Shown here: positions 52,946 through 61,353 of the stretch, one piece after another
Layout: each line of letters begins with the position of its first letter
Numbering within the stretch: position 1 is the stretch's first letter
Source: an uncultured Eubacteriales bacterium
GTDB lineage: Bacteria > Bacillota > Clostridia > Christensenellales > Aristaeellaceae
Length of the DNA: 64,000 nucleotides
Direction of reading: 5' to 3'
Assembly: GCA_902778055.1 (NCBI GenBank)
Contig: CACYWL010000009.1
Location: 1-64,000 of the forward strand
Made by a program: the position numbers and the translations under genes
Notes under the pieces: generated by a model
The model's input: the letters and a program-made list of their open reading frames with translations, nothing else
Told to the model about the DNA's origin: nothing
The model's database searches: none

Positions 52946-54631
52946 TTATTTATTCTGTTTCGCGAAGGTATCCCGGAGACCGACGGTGCGGTTGAACACC
53001 GGATGCTCCGGCGTCGAATCCGGATCCTTGCAGAAGTATCCGTTCCGGAGGAACTGGAAGGAAGCGCCGGGCTCACAGTCCGCCAGGAAGCGCTCGCAGA
53101 AGCCCTGCCGGGTCTCCAGACTGTCCGGATTGAGGCGGGCGATGAAATCCTTCTTGTCCGGGGCGTCCTCCGCGTCCTCCTCCAGATCCTCGGCCAGCAG
53201 CTGATCATACAGCCGGGCCTCGAAGGGAATGCAGTCGTCCGCGGGAACCCAGTGAAGGGTTTTGCCCTTGATTTTCCGGTCGGCGCCGGCGCTGCCGGAG
53301 AAGGAATCCAGATCCACGGTGCAGCGGACCTCGGTCACATTTCCTTCCGCATCCTTCACGCAGTCATCGCACCGGACGATATAGGCGCCCTTCAGACGCA
53401 CTTCGTTGCCGGGGAACATCCGCTGATACTTCTTGACGGGAACCTCCATGAAGTCCTCCCGCTCGATGTACAGCTCCCGGCCGAAGGTCAGGGTCCGGCT
53501 GCCCATCTCCGGATGATCGGGATGATTTTCCAGGGTGATTTCCTTCGTCTCTCCCTCGGGCCAGTTGGTCAGCACCACCTTCAGGGGATCAAGCACCGCC
53601 ATGGCCCGGGGCGCCTTCTCACCCAGATCATCGCGCACGCAGTGCTCCAGAAGGGCGAAATCCACCGTGGAATCCGCCTTGCTCATGCCGATGAGACTGA
53701 CGAAATTCCGGATGGCCTCCGGCGTGTACCCCCGGCGGCGCATGGCGCAGAGCGTGGGCATCCGGGGATCATCCCATCCGGAGACATAGCCGCCCTCCAC
53801 CAGCTGGCGGAGATAGCGCTTGCTCATGACCGTGCGGGTGATGTTCAGGCGGGAAAACTCGATCTGCCGCGGACGGGCGGGCAGCATGGCGCTGCTCTTT
53901 TCCACGACCCAGTCGTAGAGGGGACGGTGAATCTCATACTCCAGGGAGCAGAGGGAATGGCTGACCCCCTCCAGGGCATCGCCGATCGGATGGGCAAAGT
54001 CATACATCGGATAGATGCACCATTTGCTCCCCGTACGCCAGTGCTCCTTGTACAGAATCCGGTACAGGGCCGGATCCCGCATCACGATGTTGGGGGAGGC
54101 CATATCGATCTTCGCCCGCAGGGTCTTGCTGCCCTCCGGGAACTCGCCCGCACGCATGCGGCGGAACAGATCCAGGCTCTCCTCCCAGGGACGGTCCCGC
54201 CAGGGGCTGTTCTTCCCGGGTTCGGTCAGGGTTCCCCGGTACTCGCGCATCTCGTCCTTGCTGAGCTCATCCACATAGGCCAGGCCGCGGCGGATCCAGT
54301 CCTTCGCGATCTCATAGCACTTGTCATAATAATCGGAGGCGTAGAACTCTCCGCCCGTCCAGTGGAAGCCGAGCCAGTGAATGTCCTTCTTGATGTTTTC
54401 GACATACTCGGTATCTTCCTTCGCCGGATTCGTGTCATCAAAACGGAGGTTGCATTTCCCGCCGTATTTCTCCGCCGTCAGGAAATCCATGATCAGGGCC
54501 TTGCAGTGCCCGATATGCATATAGCCGTTGGGCTCCGGAGGAAAGCGGGTGTGGACCTCCTGATACCGGCCCTCCGCCAGATCCTGCTCAATGGCATCCC
54601 AGATAAAATTGCTGCGTTCGCTGTTTTCCAT
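52946..54631 (-). CDS. glnS: Glutaminyl-tRNA synthetase
   Basis: 561 residues, the usual bacterial length. HIGH-type motif PPEPNGYMHIGHCKA and KMSKS-type VMSKRYLRQLV are present, with GlnRS-specific RFDDTNPAKEDTEYV and HWTGGEFYASDYY. It charges tRNA-Gln directly. Many Clostridia instead use the GatCAB amidotransferase route, so presence of GlnRS is notable. Start ATG at 54631; a longer frame upstream overlaps the promoter. Confidence 0.95.
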   Translation of the reverse strand: MENSERSNFIWDAIEQDLAEGRYQEVHTRFPPEPNGYMHIGHCKALIMDFLTAEKYGGKCNLRFDDTNPAKEDTEYVENIKKDIHWLGFHWTGGEFYASDYYDKCYEIAKDWIRRGLAYVDELSKDEMREYRGTLTEPGKNSPWRDRPWEESLDLFRRMRAGEFPEGSKTLRAKIDMASPNIVMRDPALYRILYKEHWRTGSKWCIYPMYDFAHPIGDALEGVSHSLCSLEYEIHRPLYDWVVEKSSAMLPARPRQIEFSRLNITRTVMSKRYLRQLVEGGYVSGWDDPRMPTLCAMRRRGYTPEAIRNFVSLIGMSKADSTVDFALLEHCVRDDLGEKAPRAMAVLDPLKVVLTNWPEGETKEITLENHPDHPEMGSRTLTFGRELYIEREDFMEVPVKKYQRMFPGNEVRLKGAYIVRCDDCVKDAEGNVTEVRCTVDLDSFSGSAGADRKIKGKTLHWVPADDCIPFEARLYDQLLAEDLEEDAEDAPDKKDFIARLNPDSLETRQGFCERFLADCEPGASFQFLRNGYFCKDPDSTPEHPVFNRTVGLRDTFAKQNK

Positions 54632-54671
54632 GCTGCCTTCAGACTCCCTCCCGCGCCGGAGCGCAACCTTT

Positions 54672-54700
54672 ATTATACGGGAAAGCACGTTCCCGCGCAA
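54672..54700 (-). promoter_or_regulatory. Promoter of the glnS-gltX operon
   Basis: Minus strand: TTGCGC (54700-54695), 17-bp spacer, TATAAT (54677-54672). Confidence 0.7.
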
Positions 54701-54754
54701 GGAGAAAAAAAGGCGGAGCCGGTCCCGGGAAACAGGAAAAAAACAGCGGGATTC

Positions 54755-54783
54755 TTGAATAAGCGGGAGCTTTGTAATAGAAT
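54755..54783 (+). promoter_or_regulatory. Promoter of the buk-pta operon
   Basis: TTGAAT (54755-54760), 17-bp spacer, TAGAAT (54778-54783), divergent from the glnS promoter. Confidence 0.65.
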
Positions 54784-54836
54784 AGCGCGGTGCTTAGCGA
54801 AGACAGGCCCAAATCAGCGCGAACGGGGAATGAAAA

Positions 54837-55949
54837 ATGGAAAAGACCTACAGACTTCTGATCATCAACCCAGGCTCCACCTCCACCAAGATCAGCGTTT
54901 TCGAGAATGAGCGGCATCTGTTTGAAAGAAGCCGCTTTCATGACGCGCCGGTGCTGCTGCAGTACCCGCATGTCAACGATCAGGTGCCCTTTCGGTACGA
55001 GGTGCTGCTGGAGATGCTGAAGGAGGAGGGGGTGGATCCCGCGACGATCGACGTGGTGGTCGGCCGCGGCGGGAGCGCGTACACCCAGCCCAGCGGTGTC
55101 ACCGTCATCGACCGGAGACTGTATGAGGATACGCTGGCCGCGGTGGGCGGCAGCGAGCACGCCGCGAAGCTGGGCGTGCTGCTGGCCTGGCGGTTTATCC
55201 AGGATTATCCTGTTCCGGCCTATACCCTGAACCCGACCAATGTGGACGAATACTGCGACTATGCCCGGCTGACGGGGATCCGCGGCGTCTACCGCTTCGG
55301 GCACTCACACGTGCTGAATCAGAAGGCGGTGGCGGAGGCGCACGCCGAGTCCATGGGGAAAAGGTATGAGGACTGCCGGTTCATCGTCGCCCATATCGAC
55401 GGCGGCGTCACCGTCGGCGCCCACGACCACGGCCGCATGATCGACGGCAACATGGGCGCGGACGGGGAGGGCGCCTTCTCGCCCACCCGGATCGGGTACG
55501 TGCCGGTGCTGGAGCTGCTCGACTATCTGCAGGATCATCCGATGGACGACGTCCGGCGGATGTGCTCCCGGTCGGGCGGGTTTGTCAGCCTCTTCGGCAC
55601 CTCCAACTCCGACACGATCCATGACCTGGTCGAGAAGGGTGATCCGAAGGCCACGCTGGTCTGGAACACAATGATCTATCAGATCTGCAAGAATATCGGC
55701 GAAATGAGCGCCGTGCTCTGCGGGAAGGTGGACGCCATCCTGCTGACCGGCGGCCTGATGCGCTTCGACGACATCGCGGAGGGTATCCGGGAGCGCTGCG
55801 GATGGATCGCGCCGATCCATATCTATCCCGGGGAAATGGAGCAGGAGGCCCTGGCCCTCTCCGTGCTGAAGGTGCTGCGCGGAAAGACGAAGGCCATGAC
55901 CTACTCCGGGAAGCCGGTATGGCAGGGATTTGAAGGAATCACATTCTGA
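54837..55949 (+). CDS. buk: Butyrate kinase (acetate kinase superfamily)
   Basis: 370 residues. ASKHA phosphotransferase with LLIINPGSTSTKISVFE at the N-terminus, VVGRGGSAYTQPSGV, FGHSHVLNQKAVAEAHAE, FIVAHIDGGVTVGAHDHGRM and DAILLTGGLM. It converts butyryl phosphate and ADP to butyrate and ATP; related enzymes act on branched-chain acids. A phosphotransacylase gene follows 54 nt later, providing the acyl phosphate. Together they allow ATP formation from acyl-CoA. Confidence 0.92.
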   Translation: MEKTYRLLIINPGSTSTKISVFENERHLFERSRFHDAPVLLQYPHVNDQVPFRYEVLLEMLKEEGVDPATIDVVVGRGGSAYTQPSGVTVIDRRLYEDTLAAVGGSEHAAKLGVLLAWRFIQDYPVPAYTLNPTNVDEYCDYARLTGIRGVYRFGHSHVLNQKAVAEAHAESMGKRYEDCRFIVAHIDGGVTVGAHDHGRMIDGNMGADGEGAFSPTRIGYVPVLELLDYLQDHPMDDVRRMCSRSGGFVSLFGTSNSDTIHDLVEKGDPKATLVWNTMIYQICKNIGEMSAVLCGKVDAILLTGGLMRFDDIAEGIRERCGWIAPIHIYPGEMEQEALALSVLKVLRGKTKAMTYSGKPVWQGFEGITF

Positions 55950-56003
55950 CGGGCGGGGAGACCGGAAGGCAGGTTCCGCGCCGGAACAGGGGAGGTTCAG
56001 AGC

Positions 56004-56999
56004 ATGACCATCATGGAACGGATCCGGGAAAAGGCCCGGAGAAGCCTGAAGCGCATTGTGCTGCCGGAAGGGGATGAGGCCCGCACCGTCCGGGCCGCGG
56101 CCATCTGCGCCGCGGAGGGGCTGGCGGAGCCCATCCTGCTCGGAGAGGAGGATAAGATCCGCGCCGCGGCGGAGAAAACGGGGACGGATCTGACGGGCCT
56201 GCGGATGATCAATCCCGCCCAAAGCCCGCGGCTGGAGGCCTATGCGGACCTGCTGTACGAGCTGCGCCGGGCGAAGGGGCTTTCCCGGGAGGAGGCCGGA
56301 CGGCTGGCCGCCGACCCGATGTATTACGGCATGCTGACGGTGAAGACGGGAGACGCGGACGGATTGGTTTCCGGAGCGGTCCACACGACGGGGGACATGC
56401 TGCGCCCCGCGCTGCAGATCATCAAGACGAAGCCGGGCATCCATATCGTCTCCTCCAGCTTTCTGATGAGCTGCCGGAATCCCGACCTGGGCGAGAACGG
56501 CCTTCTGGTCTACGCCGACTGCGTCGTCGTGCCCTGCCCCACGGCCGAGGAGCTGGCGGAGATTGCGGTCTCCGCCGCGGAGACGGCGCGGGTGCTGTGC
56601 GGCATCGAGGAGCCCCGGGTCGCCCTGCTGTCCTTCTCCACGAAGGGGAGCGCCCGGCATGAGCTGGTGGACAAGGTTCGCCGGGCCACGGAGATCGCCC
56701 ACGGACTCGCCCCGGAGCTGATCCTGGACGGGGAGATGCAGTTCGACGCTGCGCTGGTGCCCGAGGTGGGCGCGCTGAAGGCGCCCGGAAGCCCCGTGGC
56801 CGGAAGAGCCAATGTGCTGATCTTCCCGGACCTGCAGTCGGGCAACATCGGGTACAAGATCACCCAGCGGATCGGCGGCGCGGAATGCTTCGCGGTGCTG
56901 CAGGGGCTCGCCAGCCCCTGCAACGACCTGTCCCGGGGCTGCAGCGTCGAGGATATCGTCAACACTGTCGCCCTGACCGCCGTGCAGGCCGGAGCCTGA
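56004..56999 (+). CDS. pta: Phosphotransacylase, phosphate acetyltransferase type
   Basis: 331 residues, with the Pta-type start ERIREKARRSLKRIVLPEGD, GLVSGAVHTTGDMLRPALQI, VYADCVVVPCPTAEELAEIA and the C-terminal IGGAECFAVLQGL. It exchanges CoA for phosphate on an acyl group. Sequence and length look more like phosphate acetyltransferase than phosphate butyryltransferase (~300 residues), but its partner here is a butyrate kinase, so the acyl chain is open. GGGGAGG upstream of the ATG. Confidence 0.88.
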   Translation: MTIMERIREKARRSLKRIVLPEGDEARTVRAAAICAAEGLAEPILLGEEDKIRAAAEKTGTDLTGLRMINPAQSPRLEAYADLLYELRRAKGLSREEAGRLAADPMYYGMLTVKTGDADGLVSGAVHTTGDMLRPALQIIKTKPGIHIVSSSFLMSCRNPDLGENGLLVYADCVVVPCPTAEELAEIAVSAAETARVLCGIEEPRVALLSFSTKGSARHELVDKVRRATEIAHGLAPELILDGEMQFDAALVPEVGALKAPGSPVAGRANVLIFPDLQSGNIGYKITQRIGGAECFAVLQGLASPCNDLSRGCSVEDIVNTVALTAVQAGA

Positions 57000-57045
57000 G
57001 CTCCGATTCCGGATTTTGGAAAAACATCGAATTCTAGTATTTTGA

Positions 57046-57074
57046 TTGTCATTTCTATAAAAAAGTGATATAAT
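57046..57074 (+). promoter_or_regulatory. Promoter of the second surface-protein operon
   Basis: TTGTCA (57046-57051), 17-bp spacer, TATAAT (57069-57074) with an extended TG at 57066-57067. Transcription near 57081. Confidence 0.75.
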
Positions 57075-57080
57075 AGCTAC

Positions 57081-57245
57081 TGTACAAGTGTATATGCTTC
57101 GCTTCAGGAAATCACGAAGGAAACGCAATCCCGCCCAGAGCGAAAGGGCGGGATAGAATTTCGATACGGATAAGCCCAACGGGGATCTTTCAGGATGGTC
57201 TGATCAATTCAATGGTTTCCGGGGAAATGGGAAAGGAGGGATCGG
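57081..57245 (+). ncRNA. Structured 5' leader of the second surface operon, class unknown
   Basis: A 165-nt leader containing a perfect 9-bp hairpin, ATCCCGCCC (57128-57136) with GGGCGGGAT (57146-57154) and a 9-nt loop, flanked by purine-rich strands. I could not match it to a known riboswitch by eye. It has no evident similarity to the pilin leader at 25068. Confidence 0.4.
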
Positions 57246-57881
57246 ATGTCGCAGGAGGAAGCGAAAGCCAGACGTCACCGACGCCAGGTGAGGGCGATCC
57301 GTTCTTTCTTTGTACGTTTGTTTTCTCTGGCGCTTGTGCTTTACATCCTTCTTGGCCATATTGTGGGCCTGCTGATCATGCCAAACGGCGATATGTATCC
57401 AAGAATGGACGCGGGAGATTTGATTCTTTTCTACCGGATAGACCGAAATCCCAAAGCGCAGGACGTCATTGTGATGGAGAAGGCGGTGAATCCGGATCAT
57501 TCCGCGCTGACCGTGTCCGGGGACCGGCCGGAGCCGGGAATAATCCGAAAGGCGCTTACCTTCCTCGGATTCCGGGATCCGGATGCTCCGGAAACGCAGA
57601 CTTTTGTCTGCCGGGTGGTTGGAGCGCCGGGAGACACGGTGGAGGTTTCGGAGGAGAAGGGGCTGGTTGTGAACGGCAATGCGCTGATGGAACCGCAGAT
57701 TTTCTACCGGACGAAACCGTACGAGGGATTTATGCAGTATCCGGTGACGCTGGGAGCGGATGAGTATTTCGTCATGGCGGATTTCAGAAACGGAGGCGCG
57801 GACAGCAGGTTCTTCGGGCCGGTCAGCGAGGATGAGATCAAGGGAATCGTGATCACGATTCTGCGGAGAAACAACCTCTGA
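57246..57881 (+). CDS. Signal peptidase I homologue lacking both catalytic residues
   Basis: 211 residues with an N-terminal helix (~18-42). The motif GxSMxPTL reads G-D-M-Y-P-R-M, Asp49 in place of Ser; the Lys motif VKRVIGxPGD reads VCRVVGAPGD, Cys122 in place of Lys. The remaining S26 elements are kept (AGDLILFY, EYFVMADFRNGGADSRFFG). Proteolysis is therefore not expected. Ser-to-Asp change with loss of Lys is also what is known for the pilus-assembly protein SipA of group A Streptococcus, supporting a chaperone-like role in pilus or adhesin assembly. It is the first gene after a strong promoter. Confidence 0.87.
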   Translation: MSQEEAKARRHRRQVRAIRSFFVRLFSLALVLYILLGHIVGLLIMPNGDMYPRMDAGDLILFYRIDRNPKAQDVIVMEKAVNPDHSALTVSGDRPEPGIIRKALTFLGFRDPDAPETQTFVCRVVGAPGDTVEVSEEKGLVVNGNALMEPQIFYRTKPYEGFMQYPVTLGADEYFVMADFRNGGADSRFFGPVSEDEIKGIVITILRRNNL

Positions 57882-57942
57882 TCGAAACAAGCCGGACGTA
57901 TGTCGGAAGTGGAATGAAGTCCTTTTCCCGCGGACGAAACCG

Positions 57943-57969
57943 CCCGCCGGATCAGGGCCTCCCGGCGGG
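57943..57969 (+). other. Intercistronic GC hairpin
   Basis: CCCGCCGG (57943-57950) and CCGGCGGG (57962-57969) form an 8-bp stem with an 11-nt loop in the 173-bp gap between two operon genes. There is no T run, so termination is unlikely. Confidence 0.45.
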
Positions 57970-58054
57970 ATTCCGCTCAGAAAAGTCCCTGCCGGATCGC
58001 AAATGATCATGTGAACCGATGAACAGGACAATGAAAGGAAAGGAGGGAGCCGGC

Positions 58055-59383
58055 ATGGCCCGATCGGATCGGCTGAAGAATCCAAAGCCAGCCGGCGGCG
58101 CGTCCAGGGAGACAGTGGACTTCGTGCTGGCCGCCTTCAACGCAGGGAACGCGCTTCTTTCGCTTCTGTCCGGACTTCTGGCTTCCGTCCTGATCCTCTA
58201 TTCCGGCTATGTGCTGTATGATTCCTTTTCCACGGAGTACGGCGCCTATTCCTCCTCCTGGGATCTTTTGCGTTATAAGCCGGAGATTGTGAACGAGGAA
58301 CCGTCGGAAGGCGCGGAGACGCTGGCCGCGATCAATCGGGATTACCGGGCCTGGCTCACCGTCTATGAAACCACGATCGATTATCCCGTGGTGCAGGGGG
58401 AAGACGATCTGTATTACGCCTCCCATGATATCTACGGGAACAGCTCCCTGACCGGCGCCATCTATCTGGCCGCGGGAAACAGCGGGGATCTATCCGATTC
58501 CTACAACCTGATCTACGGGCACCATATGGATAACGGCGCCATGTTCGGATCCCTGGACCGGTTCAGGGACGGGGAATATTTCCGGAATCATCAGACCGGG
58601 CTTCTGGTCGCCGGAAAGAAAATCTACGATCTGACCCTGTTCGCGGTGGTGAATACCGATGCCTACGAGAATCAGATCTATACCGTCGGCAACCGGGCCG
58701 CAGAGGTCAAAGCCTTTCTGACCGGGGACCGGAGCGGAGACGCGGGGCTGGGGACGAAGGTGCTGGTCTACGACGAGGCGGTGGCCCGAAGCGCGGCGAA
58801 AATCATTGCCCTTTCCACCTGCGCCGACGCCGCCACCAATGGGAGGCTGGTGGTTCTGGCCCGGATGACTGAGCGCGTGTTTGAAACGCCCGCGCCGGAT
58901 CCTGTCAGGCTGACCGTGCGGTATGTGACGGAGGATGGGAGGCATGTATTCCCGACCCAGGTGTTCGTCTATCAGGTCGGAGACAGCTACTACGTGGTTC
59001 CGCCGGTGCTGCCCGGCTATACCGCGAGCGTCACAATTTTCCGGGGAACCATCACCGAGGATATGTCCGTGGTCGTGCGGTATGTGCCGGTGGACTACAC
59101 CCTGACCGTGCACTACGTCTTCCTGAATGGCATGGAAGCCGCGAAGACCTGGACCGGGACCCTGCACGTGGGGGACGCCTATGACGTCCGCAGCCCCGAG
59201 GTGAAAGGATATATCCCCGTGACGCAGCGGGTCCGGGGCACGAATCCCGGCAGGGATGAAAGCTATACCGTGATCTACATCCCGGAGGACGCCGACATCG
59301 AGAAGCTGACCCGCCTGGAAGACTTTGACATCCCGCTGGGCCTGGGACGGACCTTCATGCATCAGGGCGTCTGCGTGGAATAA
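58055..59383 (+). CDS. Class B sortase fused to MucBP-like repeats with PLGLG tail
   Basis: 442 residues, started at ATG 58055, 8 nt after AGGAGG (an ATG at 58019 is poorer). A membrane helix (~28-55) leads to a class B sortase domain with a complete triad: His156 (YGHHMDNGAMF), Cys256 (LSTCAD), Arg264 (NGRLVVLARM). Two MucBP-like beta repeats follow (~285-350: VRYVTEDGRHVFPT; ~352-415: TVHYVFLNGMEAAK). The protein ends LEDFDIPLGLG...HQGVCVE, closely matching the tail of the pilin-like protein at 18526. A sortase carrying such extracellular repeats after the catalytic domain is unusual and suggests that the enzyme is itself part of a surface structure. Confidence 0.87.
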   Translation: MARSDRLKNPKPAGGASRETVDFVLAAFNAGNALLSLLSGLLASVLILYSGYVLYDSFSTEYGAYSSSWDLLRYKPEIVNEEPSEGAETLAAINRDYRAWLTVYETTIDYPVVQGEDDLYYASHDIYGNSSLTGAIYLAAGNSGDLSDSYNLIYGHHMDNGAMFGSLDRFRDGEYFRNHQTGLLVAGKKIYDLTLFAVVNTDAYENQIYTVGNRAAEVKAFLTGDRSGDAGLGTKVLVYDEAVARSAAKIIALSTCADAATNGRLVVLARMTERVFETPAPDPVRLTVRYVTEDGRHVFPTQVFVYQVGDSYYVVPPVLPGYTASVTIFRGTITEDMSVVVRYVPVDYTLTVHYVFLNGMEAAKTWTGTLHVGDAYDVRSPEVKGYIPVTQRVRGTNPGRDESYTVIYIPEDADIEKLTRLEDFDIPLGLGRTFMHQGVCVE

Positions 59384-59421
59384 TCCCAGAAGAAAAACGG
59401 AGAAAGGAGGCGGAGGAACCC

Positions 59422-61320
59422 ATGAGAAAGATGCTGAGCGCGCTGTTGGCGGCTCTCCTGCTGTTCGCCGGGACGGCGGGCGGGGAAGAGACCATCTGGC
59501 AGAATGAAAAGCGGGAGAAGCTGACCGTGGGAAATCCGACGCCTCTGACCGGGAATTTCTTTACGGGCTGCTGGGGAGAAACCACCAGCGACCTGGACGT
59601 CCAGGACCTGCTGCACGGATACTCCCCGGTCCGCTGGGACAACACCCTGGTCCGATTCCGTTTCGACCGCAGCGTGGTGCAGAACGCGGTCGCCATGGAC
59701 GACTCCGCCGGCAACCGCACCTACCTGATCGTCCTCTATGACGACCTGCGGTATTCGGACGGATCGCCCATCACCGCCTGGGATTATGCCTTCTCCGTGC
59801 TTTTCCGGATGGATCCCGTGATCGGGGAGACCGGCGGGACGCCGGCGGACTTCTCCTGGATGACGGGCGCGGAGGAATACCTGTCCGGAGCAGCCAAAGA
59901 GCTGGCCGGGCTGCGGGTCTACAGCGACCTGATTTTCCAGCTCACCGTCCGGGCAGACGCGCTGCCATATTTCTACGAGCTTTCCCGGCTGGACATCCAT
60001 CCGTATCCGATCGGCACCATTGCCCCGGGCCTTACCGTGCGGGACGATGGGCAGGGGGCGTATCTGTCCGCGCCCCTGGACGCGGAAGTTCTCCGGCGGA
60101 CGGTGCTGGACGGGAAAACCGGATACCTGACCCATCCGAACGTCACCTCCGGCCCCTACCAGATCCGGTCCTACGACGGCGTGACCGCTGTTTTCGGGAT
60201 CAATCCGTACTACAAGGGGGACGAGGCGGGCATCCTTCCCAGGATCGGGGTGCTGACTTACACCCTCGCCAAACGGGAGGATATGATCCGGAAGCTTCGC
60301 GAAGGCAAGTTCGGCCTGCTGAACAAGGTGGCGGAGAGCGACGCCATCGACGCGGGTCTCCGTACCAGCTCGAACGCGCCCGAGGAGTTTTCCTTCAGCA
60401 ACTATCCCCGCACCGGCCTGACGATGATCTGGTTTTGCGAAAGCAGCGAGGCGGTGCAGGACTACAGCGTCCGCAAGGCGATCGCCCAGAGCATCGACCG
60501 GGATGGCTTTATTAAGGACTATTCGGGCCAGTACGGCATCGGAATGGGTGGGTTCTACGGCCTGGGCCAGTGGATGTATCAGCTGGCGGCGGGGCTGACC
60601 ACCTATGAACTCGAGGAAGAGACGGATCAGACAGCCTGGGAGAAAATCAGCCTGGAGGGCCTGAACCGGTATTCCTTCGATCCGGATCAGGCAAAGGCGC
60701 TGCTGGACGGCCGGGAAATCTCCCTGACCTTCGGCATCCCGGATCTGGACAAAACGGAGGAAGCGGTTCGGAAAAACTTCCTTCCCGGGCTGGCAGCGGC
60801 GGGCTTCCGGGTCACCCTGCAGCGTCTCCCCATGGAGGATCTGCAAAAGGCCTATGAGGGGGAACTGGAAGGCTTCGACATGATCTATCTGGGGGAGGAT
60901 TTTTCCATCATCTTCGACCCGGAGGTGCTGAAGCCTGCCGCCGATCCGGAAGAAAATCCCCAGGAATCAAAGGACGAAACTAACCTGACGGGCGCCAGGG
61001 CGGTGGCATATCAGATGGCGGAGGAAATGGTCCGGACGGATCCCATGGATGTGCTGGGCTTTGAGCAGAAGTGGATCGCCCTGCAGGAGAAGATCACGGA
61101 AACCCTGCCCCTGATCCCCGTGTACTCCAACGCCTATTTCGACTTCTACACCCGGGAACTGCATGATTACAGCATCTTGGACGCCATCTCCTGGGCGGAC
61201 GCGGTCAGCAGGTCCTACATCAGCGATCGGGAGGAACTGCAGAAGGGCGAGAAGGAAGCCCAGATCAGGGATCTGAACAATATGGCGGAAGAATACCGGA
61301 TAGAGCCCAGGACGGAATAA
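59422..61320 (+). CDS. Secreted family-5 solute-binding protein without lipobox, second copy
   Basis: 632 residues, ATG after AAAGGAGG. Signal peptide MRKMLSALLAALLLFAGTAG without a lipobox Cys. SBP_bac_5 fold as in the first copy at 19506: VGNPTPLTGNFFTGCWGE, YSDGSPITAWDYAFSVLF, PYPIGTIAPG, NVTSGPYQIRSYDG and FEQKWIALQEKITETLPLIP. No ABC transporter genes adjoin. It sits between the sortase fusion and a giant adhesin, in the same relative place as its paralogue. Its ligand, and whether it stays bound to the cell surface, are unknown. Confidence 0.87.
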   Translation: MRKMLSALLAALLLFAGTAGGEETIWQNEKREKLTVGNPTPLTGNFFTGCWGETTSDLDVQDLLHGYSPVRWDNTLVRFRFDRSVVQNAVAMDDSAGNRTYLIVLYDDLRYSDGSPITAWDYAFSVLFRMDPVIGETGGTPADFSWMTGAEEYLSGAAKELAGLRVYSDLIFQLTVRADALPYFYELSRLDIHPYPIGTIAPGLTVRDDGQGAYLSAPLDAEVLRRTVLDGKTGYLTHPNVTSGPYQIRSYDGVTAVFGINPYYKGDEAGILPRIGVLTYTLAKREDMIRKLREGKFGLLNKVAESDAIDAGLRTSSNAPEEFSFSNYPRTGLTMIWFCESSEAVQDYSVRKAIAQSIDRDGFIKDYSGQYGIGMGGFYGLGQWMYQLAAGLTTYELEEETDQTAWEKISLEGLNRYSFDPDQAKALLDGREISLTFGIPDLDKTEEAVRKNFLPGLAAAGFRVTLQRLPMEDLQKAYEGELEGFDMIYLGEDFSIIFDPEVLKPAADPEENPQESKDETNLTGARAVAYQMAEEMVRTDPMDVLGFEQKWIALQEKITETLPLIPVYSNAYFDFYTRELHDYSILDAISWADAVSRSYISDREELQKGEKEAQIRDLNNMAEEYRIEPRTE

Positions 61321-61353
61321 TCGGGACATCCGGCAGGAAAGGAGGGAGACGGC

